Source: Poecilobothrus nobilitatus (lineage: Eukaryota; Arthropoda; Insecta; Diptera; Dolichopodidae). Taken from it: a DNA stretch of 64,000 nucleotides. Below, one piece after another: positions 11,531 through 23,892 of this stretch (positions within the stretch are counted from its first letter, which is position 1; each line of letters begins with the position of its first letter). The notes under the pieces were generated by a model. It was not told the origin of the DNA and did not search any database. It was given only the letters and a program-made list of their open reading frames with translations. The stretch covers positions 4,402,001 through 4,466,000 of the forward strand of contig OX352773.1 of NCBI GenBank assembly GCA_947095535.1, read 5' to 3'. Both the position numbers and the translations under genes were made by a program.

Positions 11531-14500
11531 TTAAAATTAAAATTTTACTTTCTGTTTAAGTATTTATATGTAAAGATCCACAGATTATCAGTGAGACTCT
11601 AGTTGCGAAAGGATATTCAAAGAATCAAAGAAAATGATGGAAGTGTATGTTTTCCATTCCTTCTTTTTTATAATTTTTGTATGTGTTATGTGTATTTTGA
11701 AATACATATATCTGTAGAAATACCATATCTTCACTGGACCCTGGCTGCATTTAAACAAATAATTAATTAAGATTTGAAAATTTTATTTTAATATATTTTG
11801 CAATTTAAAAAATAAATAGAAAAATTTACAATTTGTCTATTTGAAAAATACTAAAAAAAATTTTCCCTTATAAAAGATTTAGAATTTTTATTTGATTTTT
11901 ACTTAGCTGGTTGGTTACAATATAAATTTTTGGTTGAATAAATTTAATTAAATGAAAAAAAAAAAATAAATACAATATACCTATGTATACATTTATATAA
12001 TTTTATAAGTATCAAATAAAAATGTTGTTACAAATAAGTTCACTTTAAAATTAGGTTTGTAATTTTTTTTCATAACAAAAAACTTAAAAAAAAAAAAAAA
12101 ATAATTTATAAACTTGCTTAAAATGCCATTCTTAATAATTTATGTTAATTTTTTCATTAAACTCTGAAATTAAACCAATAAAAGTTCTTTATACTAAAAA
12201 TATTAAAATTCTAAAATATGTACTGTTCATTTTTACTTTTTTATTTATTTTTATTAATTTTAATCATGAAATATTATTTTCCGCTCTTGAAATTATTCAG
12301 ATTTCTTTAAAATTTATTACAAAATAATTTCTTAAATTTTAGTTAAAAATTTAAATTTTGATTTTATTTGTAAATAAAAATTAATATTGAAAAAATTGCC
12401 GTAAGAGTAATGTGTGATGAATACGTTAAAACAATAAACCTTTAAACAAGTGAAAATCTTTAGTTTACAGTCAAATCACCATTTTAGAGCTACGAAAATT
12501 TATTTCAAATAAGATTATCAAATTTTTTGATTATTATACTATTTAAAACTCCCAACTTTAAAGTTTTTTACCTATATATGCACAATTCGGATCAGATATT
12601 AACATTCAAAATCAAAATTTCGATTTTATGTTTCTATAAATTTTTTATTTCAGTGTTTTTTTTTTTTCTGCGGTGCTTTGGTTAAAATGAATTTATTGCA
12701 ATCCAAGAAATACTAAAAAATAGGAAAAAGACACAAAATGAACGGATATAATTCTATATATCGGGCCATTTTAAACGAGATTTGAAGTATATATCTTAAA
12801 TATTCCATTTTTAGATTTTCATTTAGATTTGTGACTGAAATTTTGGAAGTTTTTTTTTTTTTTAATATTAATAAAAAAACAACAAACAGACGGTAAAGTT
12901 ATAAGGAAAAATAAAATCAGAATCTCTTAAAATTAATTTAAACTTAATCAAAAAATTATCATAGCTTATATAGTAATTAATTAATTGGGTCAGTAAATTC
13001 AAAAATAAAAACAAAATAAAAAAAAATTAAAGACCAAAATCGTTTTATTAATCGCGATCGATACTTAGAAAAAAGACAGTAATGAAAAATATAATAAAAA
13101 AAAAAAAAAATATTTTTTTAGCACTCTGATTACCTTGCATTTTTTTTTTGCCTAATAAAATATGCAAATATTATTAAATATTGACGATAGATAGGGTTTA
13201 CTTTACAAAAAAAAAAAAAAAATTATTTTTTCTTTACGTCTTTTTAACATGTTTATAAATTTAAAAAAACCCAAAACTATAACTTGTTTAAATACGGTTG
13301 GTAATTATTAATTGGTTTACAGTAGGGTAACATCCTAATAAATTAATTATTTTACTATTTTATTAATTATTTTTTTTTTTCTTTTTTTACAAATTGTAAA
13401 ATTAAATGAAATCATTTAACATGTTTTATTTCAATCTATTTTAAATGAATCAAAATTTATATATTTTACTTTTGAAAATTTCACGCACTTCTTTAATAAA
13501 TATTAAATAAAATATTTTGACTATCCTAGGATTTATTTTTTCTATTGTAAAATATTGGTTTGATATAAATTCATCATGTTTTAAAATTTTTAATTGTTCG
13601 AATTCAATTCATATATTTCTGTTTTTAATTCATAATGAAGTGGTTTCGAAGGTTCGAAGTACTTTTATTAAATTAGTTGTTTAACGAAAACGAGTAATTG
13701 AAGAGGAGTTTGAATTTGTAATTAATAAAGAACAATTTGATCTGTACTATACTTCTATTTTATATATATACTTATATATAAGTATATGTATTTTATAAAA
13801 TATATAGCTATTGAAAAATGTATAAATTACAAAGATTGAAATGTAAAAAAAGAATAAAGACACTTAATGGCTGTCATGGTTCACATCAAAACGTTGAGAA
13901 AAAGAGAAATGATACTGGAATATTTATATTAATAATAATGGCTAATATGAACAAAATCAATGAAATACTTTTACTACTTTAGTATAAATAGCAAATATGT
14001 ACTTTACAATTTATGAATAAAAAGAAGATTTTGTTTCATACTTTGAACTATGAGTATTATTTAATTTGAGATTGAAGCATACTCTTTACTGTATGCAGCA
14101 TTTGTTTGGTTTCATATGAATAAAATTAAGGTTATACGTAGAACTTCAAGCAAAACCTTGAAAAAAATTTAAACCTGCTATTCAGCAAACTTCACTTCAG
14201 TTTATGTTTGACGTTTGGTTTATATATGACAGCGTTTATATCTGGTGCGTAATAAAAAATTATATAAAATCCATTTTGAACATTTAAGTGAAAATTATAA
14301 AATATATAGGTGTACATCAAACAACAGTTTCTAAAACTATTAGAAAAATGGATAAGAAATAAAGAGAGAATAAGAACAAATAATAAGAAAATCGCATAAA
14401 TGCATAAAATTTCTCAAAAATAAAATGGAGTTGCGAAAATCTAATAAAGCTTGCAGCAGAAAATATAATTTTTGTCAATTGTGTAAGAGCCGTTCATTGT

Positions 14501-14716
14501 AAGCATATATGTATAACAAATCCAGAAAATCATGTAAATGAATATATAAATCGATAGTTTTATATGTCCTCTGAATGTACAAGGTAAATATGATATTGAA
14601 GGGATATTCATCAGTGTTTCCATCAGTTAGGTATATATCAACAATAGAAAAATAATTCTGGAAATTTCTTGCTGCTTAGTGTATTATAGCAAATAGTCAT
14701 TTGAAAGGAAATTATA
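11531..14716. other. A+T-rich non-coding DNA
   Basis: Long A and T runs (near 12085, 12650, 12850, 13095, 13210 and 13370) and a 22-bp perfect A+T palindrome at 13766-13787. Small open frames (for example 12142-12327) are made of I, F, L and K and are not credible genes. Confidence 0.55.
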
Positions 14717-16051
14717 TTTTTATACCCTACACATTAAGTATAGGGTATATTAACTTTGGTATGGTGTTTGTAACCACAAAAAGGAAGCGAGTTAGGTATA
14801 GACATGTATATATATTCTGAATCAGGATCACCGCCGGAGTCGATTTAGCGATGTCAGTCCGTCCGTACGCACGATAACTCAAAAAATAATGATGCTATCT
14901 TGATGAAATTTATACTGTAGGTTAACAATGACTAAGGTAAGGCGGGGATTGTAAATGGGCGAAATCGGACCATGCGTTCGAGTACCTCCCATACAACTTC
15001 CAAAACCTAATACGCATATTTTCGAAATTAATAAAGATAGAAACTTAAAATTTTGTACGAGGGTGTGTTTTTCTGAATCCCTGATATCCCCAAAATTTGA
15101 GATGAAGTGGAGTAGTTGTTCGGGTACCTCCCATACAACTCCCAAAACCGAACATGCATATCTTCGAAATTAATAAAGATAGGAACTTCAAATTTGATAC
15201 GAGGGTGCTGTTTCCTAAATCCCTGATTTGCCTAAAATTTGAGATGAATTGGAGTGGTCGTTCGGGTACCTCCCATACAACTCCCAAAATCGAACAAGCA
15301 TATCTTCGAAATTAATAAAGACAGAAACTTCAAATTTGGTACAAGGGTGTTGTTTCCTGAATCCCTGATTTGTCCAAAATTTGAGATGAATTGGAGGAGC
15401 TGTTCGGGTACCTCTCATACAACTTCCAAAACCGAACATGCATATCTTCGAAATTAATAAAGATAGGAACTTCAAATTTGATACGAGGGTGCTGTTTCCT
15501 AAATCCCTGATTTGCCTAAAATTTGAGATGAATTGGAGTGGTCGTTCGGGTACCTCCCATACAACTCCCAAAATCGAACAAGCATATCTTCGAAATTAAT
15601 AAAGACAGAAACTTCAAATTTGGTACAAGGGTGTTGTTTCCTGAATCCCTGATTTGTCCAAAATTTAAGATGAATTAGAATGGTTGTTCGGGTATCTGCC
15701 ACACAACTCCTAAGACCAAACAAGCATATCTTCGAAATTAATAAATATATAAACTTGAAATTTGATATAAGAATGTTCTACCCTGTTGATGTCTCTAAAA
15801 TTTGAGATGAATTGGGGTGGTGGTCCGCGTGCCTTCACACACTTCCCAAGACCTAACAATCATATTTTCGAATTTAATAAAGATAGAAACCTGAAATTTT
15901 GTACAAAGGTTGTAACAGCATTTATTTTTTTTAGCTTGTATTAAATACCTAACTAAAATAACTTATGGATTTTTAATTTAATTTGAATTTTTTAGGTGTA
16001 GGGTATAAATAAGTCGGTTCCATCGACTTACTGTTATTTTTACTTGTTTTT
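14717..16051 (+). mobile_element. Helentron-like non-autonomous element (DINE-1/mini-me type), copy 1
   Basis: The 5' end is TTTTTATACCCTACAC with an internal 9-bp inverted pair (TATACCCTA/TAGGGTATA). The 3' side has the exact 12-bp inverse GTGTAGGGTATA (15996-16007). It is followed by a 7-bp stem-loop (TAAGTCG 16010-16016, CGACTTA 16024-16030) and a T-rich terminus. The head holds 'tatatattctgaatcaggatcacc' then a gtccgtccgt tract, and the centre holds seven tandem units. Subterminal inverted repeats, a GTCY tract, central tandem repeats and a 3' hairpin are the known layout of Helentron-associated DINE-1 elements. Boundaries come from where this copy and the one at 27259 stop matching. There is no coding capacity: open frames on both strands inside it are by-products of the repeats. 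Confidence 0.75.
14985..15900 (+). repeat. 142-bp tandem array, seven units, 284-bp higher-order block
   Basis: The anchor CGAAATTAATAAAG (last unit CGAATTTAATAAAG) recurs at 15023, 15165, 15307, 15449, 15591, 15733 and 15869. The spacings are 142 five times, then 136. Units 2-3 and 4-5 are almost identical to each other as 284-bp blocks (about 15119-15402 and 15403-15686), while neighbouring units differ more. A recent two-unit duplication explains this. Each unit has the order 'ggGTACCTCCCATACAACTC', anchor, then 'CCTGAATCCCTGATTTG'-type segment. Confidence 0.9.
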
Positions 16052-19000
16052 GTTAAGATTTATAATCAAACAAAAAATTAAGAAAAAGCTTCGACCTCTT
16101 ATTAGCATTTGCTTTATTATATAGAAAGTATCATTTAATTAAAAGTTTAAAATATTTTTATTCATATATGAATCAAAGCAGCATATGCTTTGTAGAACGC
16201 ATTTCTTCTTACTTAGAATAGATGTTGCTATTACCCTATCTTTAAATTCAAAACAAAATGATATAATTCATATCACTCTATATGTGTTATGTCCATTGTT
16301 CCCAATACGAAAAAACTCATATTCATAATTTTTAAGAAATATTTATATTTAACAACGAATTGATTTTTCAAAGACATATAATTTGTGTTAAAAAAAAAAA
16401 CATTGTGTAGAAAAGAGTGGTAATTTTGTAAATACGCATTAACAAAATTCAATATCATTTGAATTTTGGTACATTAATTTAATTGAAAATAATCCAATTT
16501 AGTTATCCTTCCAGGGTCTTCTTTTAAATTCCATTGAAATGCGATTCAACAACATTTAGTTTCAAGCGTTCTTCCTTCCAACTTTAATACCTGGTGCTGT
16601 TCGAACTAATTCAGACAATTTGTAAAAAGTCAATTGAAATTTACTCGAAATACGTTGCAATTAAATTGTACTTTTTTTTTACTTTTCATTCATGTACCTA
16701 CATAAGTATTTTTACTGTTTTATTTTTTGGACTAGATGGTTGTGTTTTGAATATGTAATTTACAAAAAAAAAAAAAAGACTAGAAAATAAAATAACCAAT
16801 AAAAAGCGTCTGTATCTTAAATTATTTTTCTACCCCAGGTGTTATCATAGTATGTAACTTAGGAAGTAACTAATTTTTCTTTAATATAATATATGTACCT
16901 ATATATATATATATATTATATATATACCTGTATTTATGTTTATTAAAAAATGCACTTATACTGATCTACTAATTAATTCCTTACGTTTAGTGTTTTAATA
17001 AATCAAATCGGGACTAGACTTTTCTTCTTTTCATCATGTTGTTAAAAATTGTATCATTACTTTCTTTTTAAATGCTAGTACGTTACAACGCACGATCATA
17101 AACCAAAAAAAAAAAATAAAAAAAAAATTAGATAAGAGCAGAGTCAGCGGCGTTATTAAATTATAAGCGTTAATTTTGTTGTATTTTTATGTCAGTTTTA
17201 GCAAAAATTTTATTGCAAATAAGACTGACTGTACGTGTACTTCTTATGTAATAAGAAAAAAACAAAATTTCAAAAATTTAAAAATGTTAAAATGCAAAAC
17301 GCAATCCAAAAGATGCTGTGAGCAATTAAAAAAAAGATCTTTGAAATAAATGATGAAAGATAAAATAAAGAAAATAGAAAAAAACTAAAGTTAAACATCA
17401 ACCCTGGGGTGCTTCTTTATAGTTTTTGATGTCATTCTTTATGAATTAATGAAGCCTATAGCTATTTTAAAATCGGCTGGCTTTTTTTTTTTTTAATAGT
17501 TGTATTTTAAAGTTTTGTTTTTTTTTTTTGTGCGCAAAATTAATTACTTATGTGTTTATAGACGAAGTGTTTGTTATAAATTGTATGACACTTATTTTTT
17601 AAGTTTTTTTTTTTTTTTTTTTTTTTATAAAAAACCTGTAATTGATGGTTTTTAAATTAAGTTGTAATGGACCGATATGTTTTTTATTTTTTTTTTTTTT
17701 TTTCAAAATGGAAATGTATTTAAAAAATAAACAGATAAAATTTAAATGTAAATTCTTTTAAAATGATATAGTAATTATGTCAATTTTATAATGTAATTAA
17801 TTAATATATGGATTCTTTTTAGTCGGTTAAATGTTTAAATGTATATAGTCAACTGCTGGATTTGTTTTGAATAATTCTTCTGTTCATATAAAAATATTAA
17901 TGAATATTTTACTACTGTTTTTAAACACTTTATGGAAAATTTACGTTTAAACTTCTTATATGTTTTGTAAAGAAAATCCGAACTTATTTTTCAATCATTT
18001 TACGGATATTAAATTTGTAATCTTCAATGTTAAACAAAATGGTGATCGTTAATGTTTACCAAAAATTTCTAATTGTTTAAGTCATTATAACTCAATCAGG
18101 AAATGATGCTAATTTTTAATTTAATAAATATAATTGCAAAAATCTCATATTTTTTCATTAAATAATTATGGAGGATCAAATTTACTTAATTTTTCATTAA
18201 AAAAATATTATTTGATAAATAAAAATAATATATAATTTTAATTTCCAAGTATAATAATAATTTATTCGATAAACCTTGAGGGTGAATTTTTGGAAATTCT
18301 GTTTTTTTTTCCATCATATTATGTTGTATAATATATGCAATTCTTTTTTTTTTTTTTGTTATTTTTTTTAATTTATTATTTCTGACAATAAATTTTTTTT
18401 TTTTTTTTGAAATGATTGTTTTTATTAATTCTTTCAATTCATTCCAATAAAGTGTAAATTCTCGTTAATAACACCACCTATTGATAAATATTTTAATTAA
18501 TAGCATTACATGCAAAATACATACCACAAGAATATTTATTTCTTTTAAACACCTTTGTTTTAACCATACACATATTTTTATTTTATATTTTTTGATATTT
18601 CAAGGGTAAAATTAATCTCACATTGAAATATTTTAATATTTTTGATATTTTTTATTGAATTTTTTTTTTTTTCTTTTGGTTTTGACTTTTTGAGTATCCA
18701 AAAGAAAACATAACTTCATACTAATATTCTACAGGCATATATAAATATGTAGGTACATAACATATTCATACTGACAGATGTAATTAGCTAAATATTAATA
18801 AAAAAAAAGAATTATTATTGTCATCGGTTTATCTTTTGTACACCTCGAGGGTTAATAATTGATTTAAGTCCGAAATTTTTCATAATACTTTTTTAAGGTG
18901 CAACCTTAGATCTTTAATAAATAGTAAAATTCTTGTAATCTAATAAAAATCTGTTAAAGGAAAAAAAAAAAAAAATTTTATTATACTTATTAAACACTTG

Positions 19001-19356
19001 AAATTGTTAAAATATGAACGTTAGTCAAAAATTACATTAAATGTACATAAAAAAGTTATATGTCCATGTTTTTTTTTTTTTTGGTTTTATTGTATTTTTG
19101 ATAATTAGCTGTCAATTAATATTTAAATTAATAAAATCAATCAAATTTGCATATGCATTAGAATCAGTCGTAGAGACAATAATTAAATAATATGAACATT
19201 TTCTGAGACAAATATTTTAATATTATAATTCCAGGTTATAGATTATAGTTTTAAAATGAATATATTAAATTTAGTTAAAAAAATAATGAATTTTCATCAA
19301 AAATAAAGAAAAATTAACAAGCTCTAAACTACGAGATGGTTATTAAAGAACATATA
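16052..19356. other. A+T-rich non-coding DNA with microsatellite
   Basis: Contains an (AT)n tract at 16900-16928, T runs of about 23 (17594-17616) and others near 17690 and 18390. A 33-codon minus-strand open frame at 16562-16660 contains LVRTAPGIKVGRKNA, which looks more protein-like than its surroundings but matches nothing I know. No gene is supported. Confidence 0.5.
16900..16928. repeat. (AT)n microsatellite
   Basis: Alternating AT tract with a central TT. It is bordered by 'acct' on both sides (tacct on the left, acctg on the right). Confidence 0.88.
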
Positions 19357-19974
19357 CAGGGTGTTGGAAAATCGTAGATCACGAAGAGAGGAACTGATGG
19401 GAGAGGTCGAAACAAAGCAAAAAATTGTTTCGGAGAGACTGTCTATTCTTAACAGTTTCCCAGATAACGGCCTTCAAAGTATTTTCGTATATTGCAATTT
19501 ACATTCCATATGGAATTAACAAAATTTCAATGAAACACAAGGCAATATTTATTTTTTTTCGAAAAAGTTAAAAGACATAATAAAAATGATTATAAGATAA
19601 ATAGTTTTGATTTTAATAAGTTAGAGAATGAAATAAAATCCATATGCAAATAACGGTTTTTTATACAGAAATTACAGTTATGTATTTAAAAAAAACATTA
19701 AAAAATATCAATATTTTTCAGCTTCAAAGGTTACAACTACTCAACTATGAAAGTTAGGAAAGAACTATGATATTTGTATAAAAGCTCATAGTTTTCCTGT
19801 GTATCAAAAACGAATCGTTTCTGTTTTACAGGGACGTGGATATTACTATGTTTTTAAAAATTTAACGAAAATACTTTGAAGATCATTATTTTCGAAAATT
19901 TTTAAGAATAGACCCTCTCCCTATCACTTTGACCTCGCCTATCGCCTTTTTTCCTTCAACTTGCGGACACCTTG
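19357..19974. mobile_element. Long-armed MITE, TA target duplication
   Basis: Ends are CAGGGTGTTGG (19357) and, inverted, CAAGGTGTCCG (19974), each flanked by TA (19355-19356, 19975-19976). The arms extend about 120 bp: 'TCTATTCTTAA' and 'CTTCAAAGTATTTTCGT' occur in the left arm (about 19442-19486) and inverted in the right arm (about 19862-19915). The arms pair imperfectly, with small indels. The centre (19490-19860) is A+T-rich and non-coding. TA flanks and the CAGGGTG-like start suggest a Tc1/mariner-type non-autonomous element. Confidence 0.65.
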
Positions 19975-21825
19975 TAAATAGTTAATTATCACAATTAAAT
20001 GTTAAAGTCCTTGTCTATAGCTTAACAAAAAAAAATTTGCCAAATTGGTTTTCGAAACCACTTTTTGGTTTTGAATTGTCTGCGAATTAAATTACATCAT
20101 CATATTTTATTTTTAATTTACTAATTAGTATAAATTTCTTTAAGATTCAAACATCTGCCGAGAATTATTAATATGCAAAGCAATTCGAAAATAAACTGCG
20201 TGAATTAAAGATACAAAATTATTTTGTACATATTATTAACAAGTAATAATTAGCTTGCAAAACATGTAAAATTTGCATTTTAAATGAACTGTATAGTAAT
20301 GAAAATTAACATAATAACATAACATTAATTTAAAAGTGGGCAATCCTTTATTATTTGATTTTAGAATAAGATAAATTCAAAACATAACAAAAAAATATCT
20401 ATTGAATAGGAATTATTTTAAAATTTAAATTAGTGCGCAGTTAGACGGTGTCAAAATTCATTACATGATTTAAATCACATATTCTTTATATAGAAGTGAA
20501 TATTTATTTTTTGGTACAGAAATATATTTTGAAAAGAAATGGCTTTAGGTTTTCGTATTCTATGCTAGTTTAATCCTAAATAATAATTAATAATCTTAAT
20601 ATCACAAGATAGTGATTTTAAATTTTGTTTTAACTTACGTATTACATATTTATTTTAATTTCAAATGATAGTTTATTATTAAATATATAAAAATGTCTGT
20701 ATTTCCGAATATGTCCCCGTACCCGATTTCTTTTTAACTTCATACCATCGATGATGATTCATTTGATGAATTTATGATTATGTTTTAGTTATCGCAATTA
20801 CCATTAAAGAACTCTAAATGTACTTTGAAAATTTAGATAGAAAATTTACTTGTATATGTAAATATCTATTAAATTAAAAGACAGAAATAAGTGACTTAAA
20901 AAAAGATCTAAAAATGCTATTCCCGAACATTACCGATAAAATTTTTCAGTTCATAGATCTGAAACAAATATATGTAGATATATATAACAGATATCTTACA
21001 TACATATATCTTAAGACAAATATATAATTTTATTTTGATATTAAAAATAATATAACATATCTTATAAATCAATCCTTTAAAAATTTAAAAATTTTATATA
21101 TTCTCAACCACCTCCAATTTTTATTTAAAAAAAAAAAAAACAAAAATAAAATAATCCGATTTTTATAATATTATTTCATATGAATTTTATTTTAATTCAT
21201 TCACAAAAATTTCATTTAATCTGAAAGATTATATAATTATTTTTTTTATGGATTTATTTGAACGGTCATTAACAAACAAATGAACTTGTTAACTGTCATT
21301 TAAAATTTTTTGGAATTAAAATAAAAACGTAAATTTATTTTAAAAATTTTTTTTTTTTTTTTGCCTACAGCTCAAATTCATTGAAGTCATTTTAAAGTGA
21401 TCGAGTATTTTGGATTGGCCATTCGGTTACTATCAATACTTGAAATATGTTAGGAAGATTTTATAAAATTTTGTTTTTATTTTTTCTTCGTAAATATTTT
21501 AATTCCGATTTCTTGAGATCCTTGACCTTTTCTTGCATATGTCAGGTGCCTATGTTATTTGTATTAAAATGAATTAAAAATTATTAATTGAAATAAAAAC
21601 ATATAATATATATGTATATAAAAATAAGAAAAATATTAAATGGCTAATGATGGGTGAGACATGAAGGACTATAAGATGGTGAAAAAGAGTTTATTAGAGT
21701 ATTATTAAATATTTAAGTTAAAAACTTCTTAATATTTTTTTTTAATTGAGGAAATTTATAATTTAATTAAATTTGATTGAATTTGATTTAAAAAGATAGC
21801 TTCAAAGAATGATTAAATGATTTTA
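19975..21825. other. A+T-rich non-coding DNA
   Basis: No supportable feature. A slightly G+C-richer patch lies near 20700-20760. It has no long open frame. Confidence 0.55.
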
Positions 21826-22083
21826 TTTATTTATTTATATACAGTTACCGTGGTACATAAATGTGCAAGGTAGCTATAACCCCTGTTTCCTGGTTGGAAT
21901 GTGGGGTGTACAAGATATTATGTGATATATTTAAGTATTTATATATTGCGATATATGAATATTTTTTTTTTTTTTATATTATAATTATTGTACCCACCCG
22001 GGAATCGAACCGGGAAACGAGACTTCTCATAACTTTATGAATGAGAAGCAGTGCGTCAACCACTGCACTAATGGCTGGATGTC
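21826..22083 (-). mobile_element. tRNA-derived SINE with 11-bp target duplication
   Basis: Minus strand, from 22083 down. The head has an RNA polymerase III A box (TAGTGCAGTGG) and a B box (GGTTCGATTCC) inside a perfect T-arm (CCCGG-TTCGATT-CCGGG). The acceptor stem does not pair and the anticodon arm is a long 8-bp stem, so it is not a working tRNA. An A-rich linker follows, then a body ending CACATTTATGTACCACGG and a (TAAA)n tail at 21826-21840. Direct repeats AAATGATTTTA flank it exactly (21815-21825 and 22084-22094), proving retrotransposition of the whole unit. It has no coding capacity, and mobility would depend on a LINE enzyme. Confidence 0.82.
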
Positions 22084-22094
22084 AAATGATTTTA

Positions 22095-23699
22095 AATTTG
22101 AAAAAATATTTTTACATTGTACTATTTCATTTATTTATTTCTTTACTTAAAAGATTTTAAAAAACTTTTACATCATTAATAAATCAATAATTTAATAATA
22201 TGTGCAATAAACAATCAATTCTAATAATTAAATATTATGTGTATTATAAAAGTGTTTTAAATTTTTTATTAAATAGTTTTACAGTAAAGTTTTAATAACA
22301 AATAAATTTCAATTCCCATGGACAAAAGTGTATCTTTATCTTATTGAAACTTTAAATGTAACTGTAACAATTAAATTTAACATTGTTGACAAAAACGATG
22401 TCATAAACACCAATTTATATCATCAAACTAAAGAAATGCTCAATTAATTAAATAAAAGAAGTAAAACTTTCTATTTTATATAAAATTAAAAATATAAAGG
22501 TTTTTTAAAAGTTTATTAAAATATCCTGCTTTTAAATTTAATTAGTTTCAATTTTCATTTAATGAAAAGCGTAAACTGAACATTTTATTAACTTAAAAAA
22601 AAAAAAAACTAACAATTAAAACATCTTTTCATCTTATGTTAAAGAAATGTTTTTTATAAGCCCAGTTGCTTTAACAAAGAAAAAATAAGTAATTAAAGAA
22701 ATTAATTTTACAGAAAAGCAAGGCTTTTTTTTTTCTTTCACAATTTTTACAGAATCAAAAGGTACCACTTTAAACCATTACATTTTGTAGCAGTAACTAA
22801 AACACCATAGTTTTTTTTTTTAATTTTTTTAAATACCATGAAAATCTGTTCATAATTTATGACACTAATTAATTTTTTTTCACTGAGAATCACTATAACG
22901 TATCAAAAGTAAAAAAAATAAAATACATATTGTCATCACCCTTAAAAAGTGAAACTGTACTACACCAAATAATAACCAATTTAATGTAACAAAGTAGAAT
23001 TCAGATACAATTTATAAACATAAAAATTTATTATCAAAATAATTTTATTTACAGGTGATTCTAAAAAATAAAATAAATAAAATCGTGATATAAACGTTTA
23101 AAACACAGATGAGGCCATCAGTTAACCGTCATAAAAAAAATGTTAGTTATTCTTTTTTTTTTTTTTAATTTTCTTTATGTACGAATAAAGTAACCATATA
23201 TATAAATATTGTTATAAATCCAGCAGTGTTTGGATGGAGGAAACACTCCAATATTAACTTCATTTTGAAGTTAAAAAAAAAAAAAAATAAGAATGTTAAT
23301 GATGGCATGTATATCATGTTGAAACGCATTCGCTTATAAATGAAAGTTTTTTCTTTCATTTATATTTTGTGTGAAACCTTAAAGGTGTTATAAAAATGTT
23401 TTGGTATATTCAAATTATATACTTAACGTCTTTTGCTATATTGTTTCCTGTTTTACTTTTGTACTTTAAAGCCCTATGAATAATGATATTTTAGCAATAA
23501 TCATTTTGAAATAAAAACTCTATAAAGTTATCATTAAGAACTTTATACAATTAATCTAAACTAGTTTTCAGAAACCTGTGCATCTATTATTTCCATTTGT
23601 CCTTTACCCTTTAAAAAAAATTTTTTTTTTATTTAAATCTGAATCACCAGAATGGTAATAGGGTTAGTTTGTAATTATGGCATGGTTAAATAAAACTTT
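22095..23699. other. A+T-rich non-coding DNA
   Basis: Homopolymers and a 7-bp hairpin (AGTGTTT..AAACACT) around 23226-23248. The minus-strand open frame at 23165-23359 has no recognisable content. Confidence 0.55.
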
Positions 23700-23892
23700 T
23701 TTTGTTGGTTTATTCCCCTGCCATATAAATGTGGTAAAGAAATTACACAGCCTTTCCTTTTCAGACGTGGCTGTAAATGTCGTAAAGTCGTTGTAAATAT
23801 TCTTATGACATGTGTGGAGTTCAAACCCACACTCCCTTGGTATTTACAACGTATTTCATACGCTCTTTCTCACTAGGCCGGCACCGAGGCCG
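23700..23892 (-). mobile_element. tRNA-derived SINE, second family, copy 1
   Basis: Minus strand. The head begins near GGCCTCGGTGCCGGCCTAG (23892 down) with an A-box-like GGCCTAGTGAG and a B-box-like GGGTTTGAACTC. It is followed by a body containing TTTACAGCCACG and GGCTGTGTAATTTC, and a 3' segment CCACATTTATATGGCAGGGG, then an A run. It matches the copies at 36752 and 37347 over its full length. A two-base insertion in the head and a rearranged middle (cgtaaagtcgttgtaaatattc) mark it as older than the 37347 copy. No clear target duplication is visible. Confidence 0.8.

Noticed and set aside
14879..15723. Several overlapping open frames on both strands with repeated peptides (for example starting MGVVWEVPE)
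   Set aside because: They are translations of the 142-bp tandem units. The period is not a multiple of three, so all frames repeat. There is no start context or coding bias.
14985..15900. Regular spacing suggesting a CRISPR array
   Set aside because: Units are 142 bp with no repeat/spacer division, in a eukaryotic transposon. There are no cas genes.
16562..16660. Short minus-strand frame with LVRTAPGIKVGRKNA, possibly an exon or transposon scrap
   Set aside because: Only 32 codons, no splice signals or family match. Too little to support a feature.
21990..22083. A tRNA gene on the minus strand
   Set aside because: The T-arm and both internal boxes are good, but the acceptor stem does not pair and the anticodon arm is abnormal. 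The unit has a SINE tail and target duplication.
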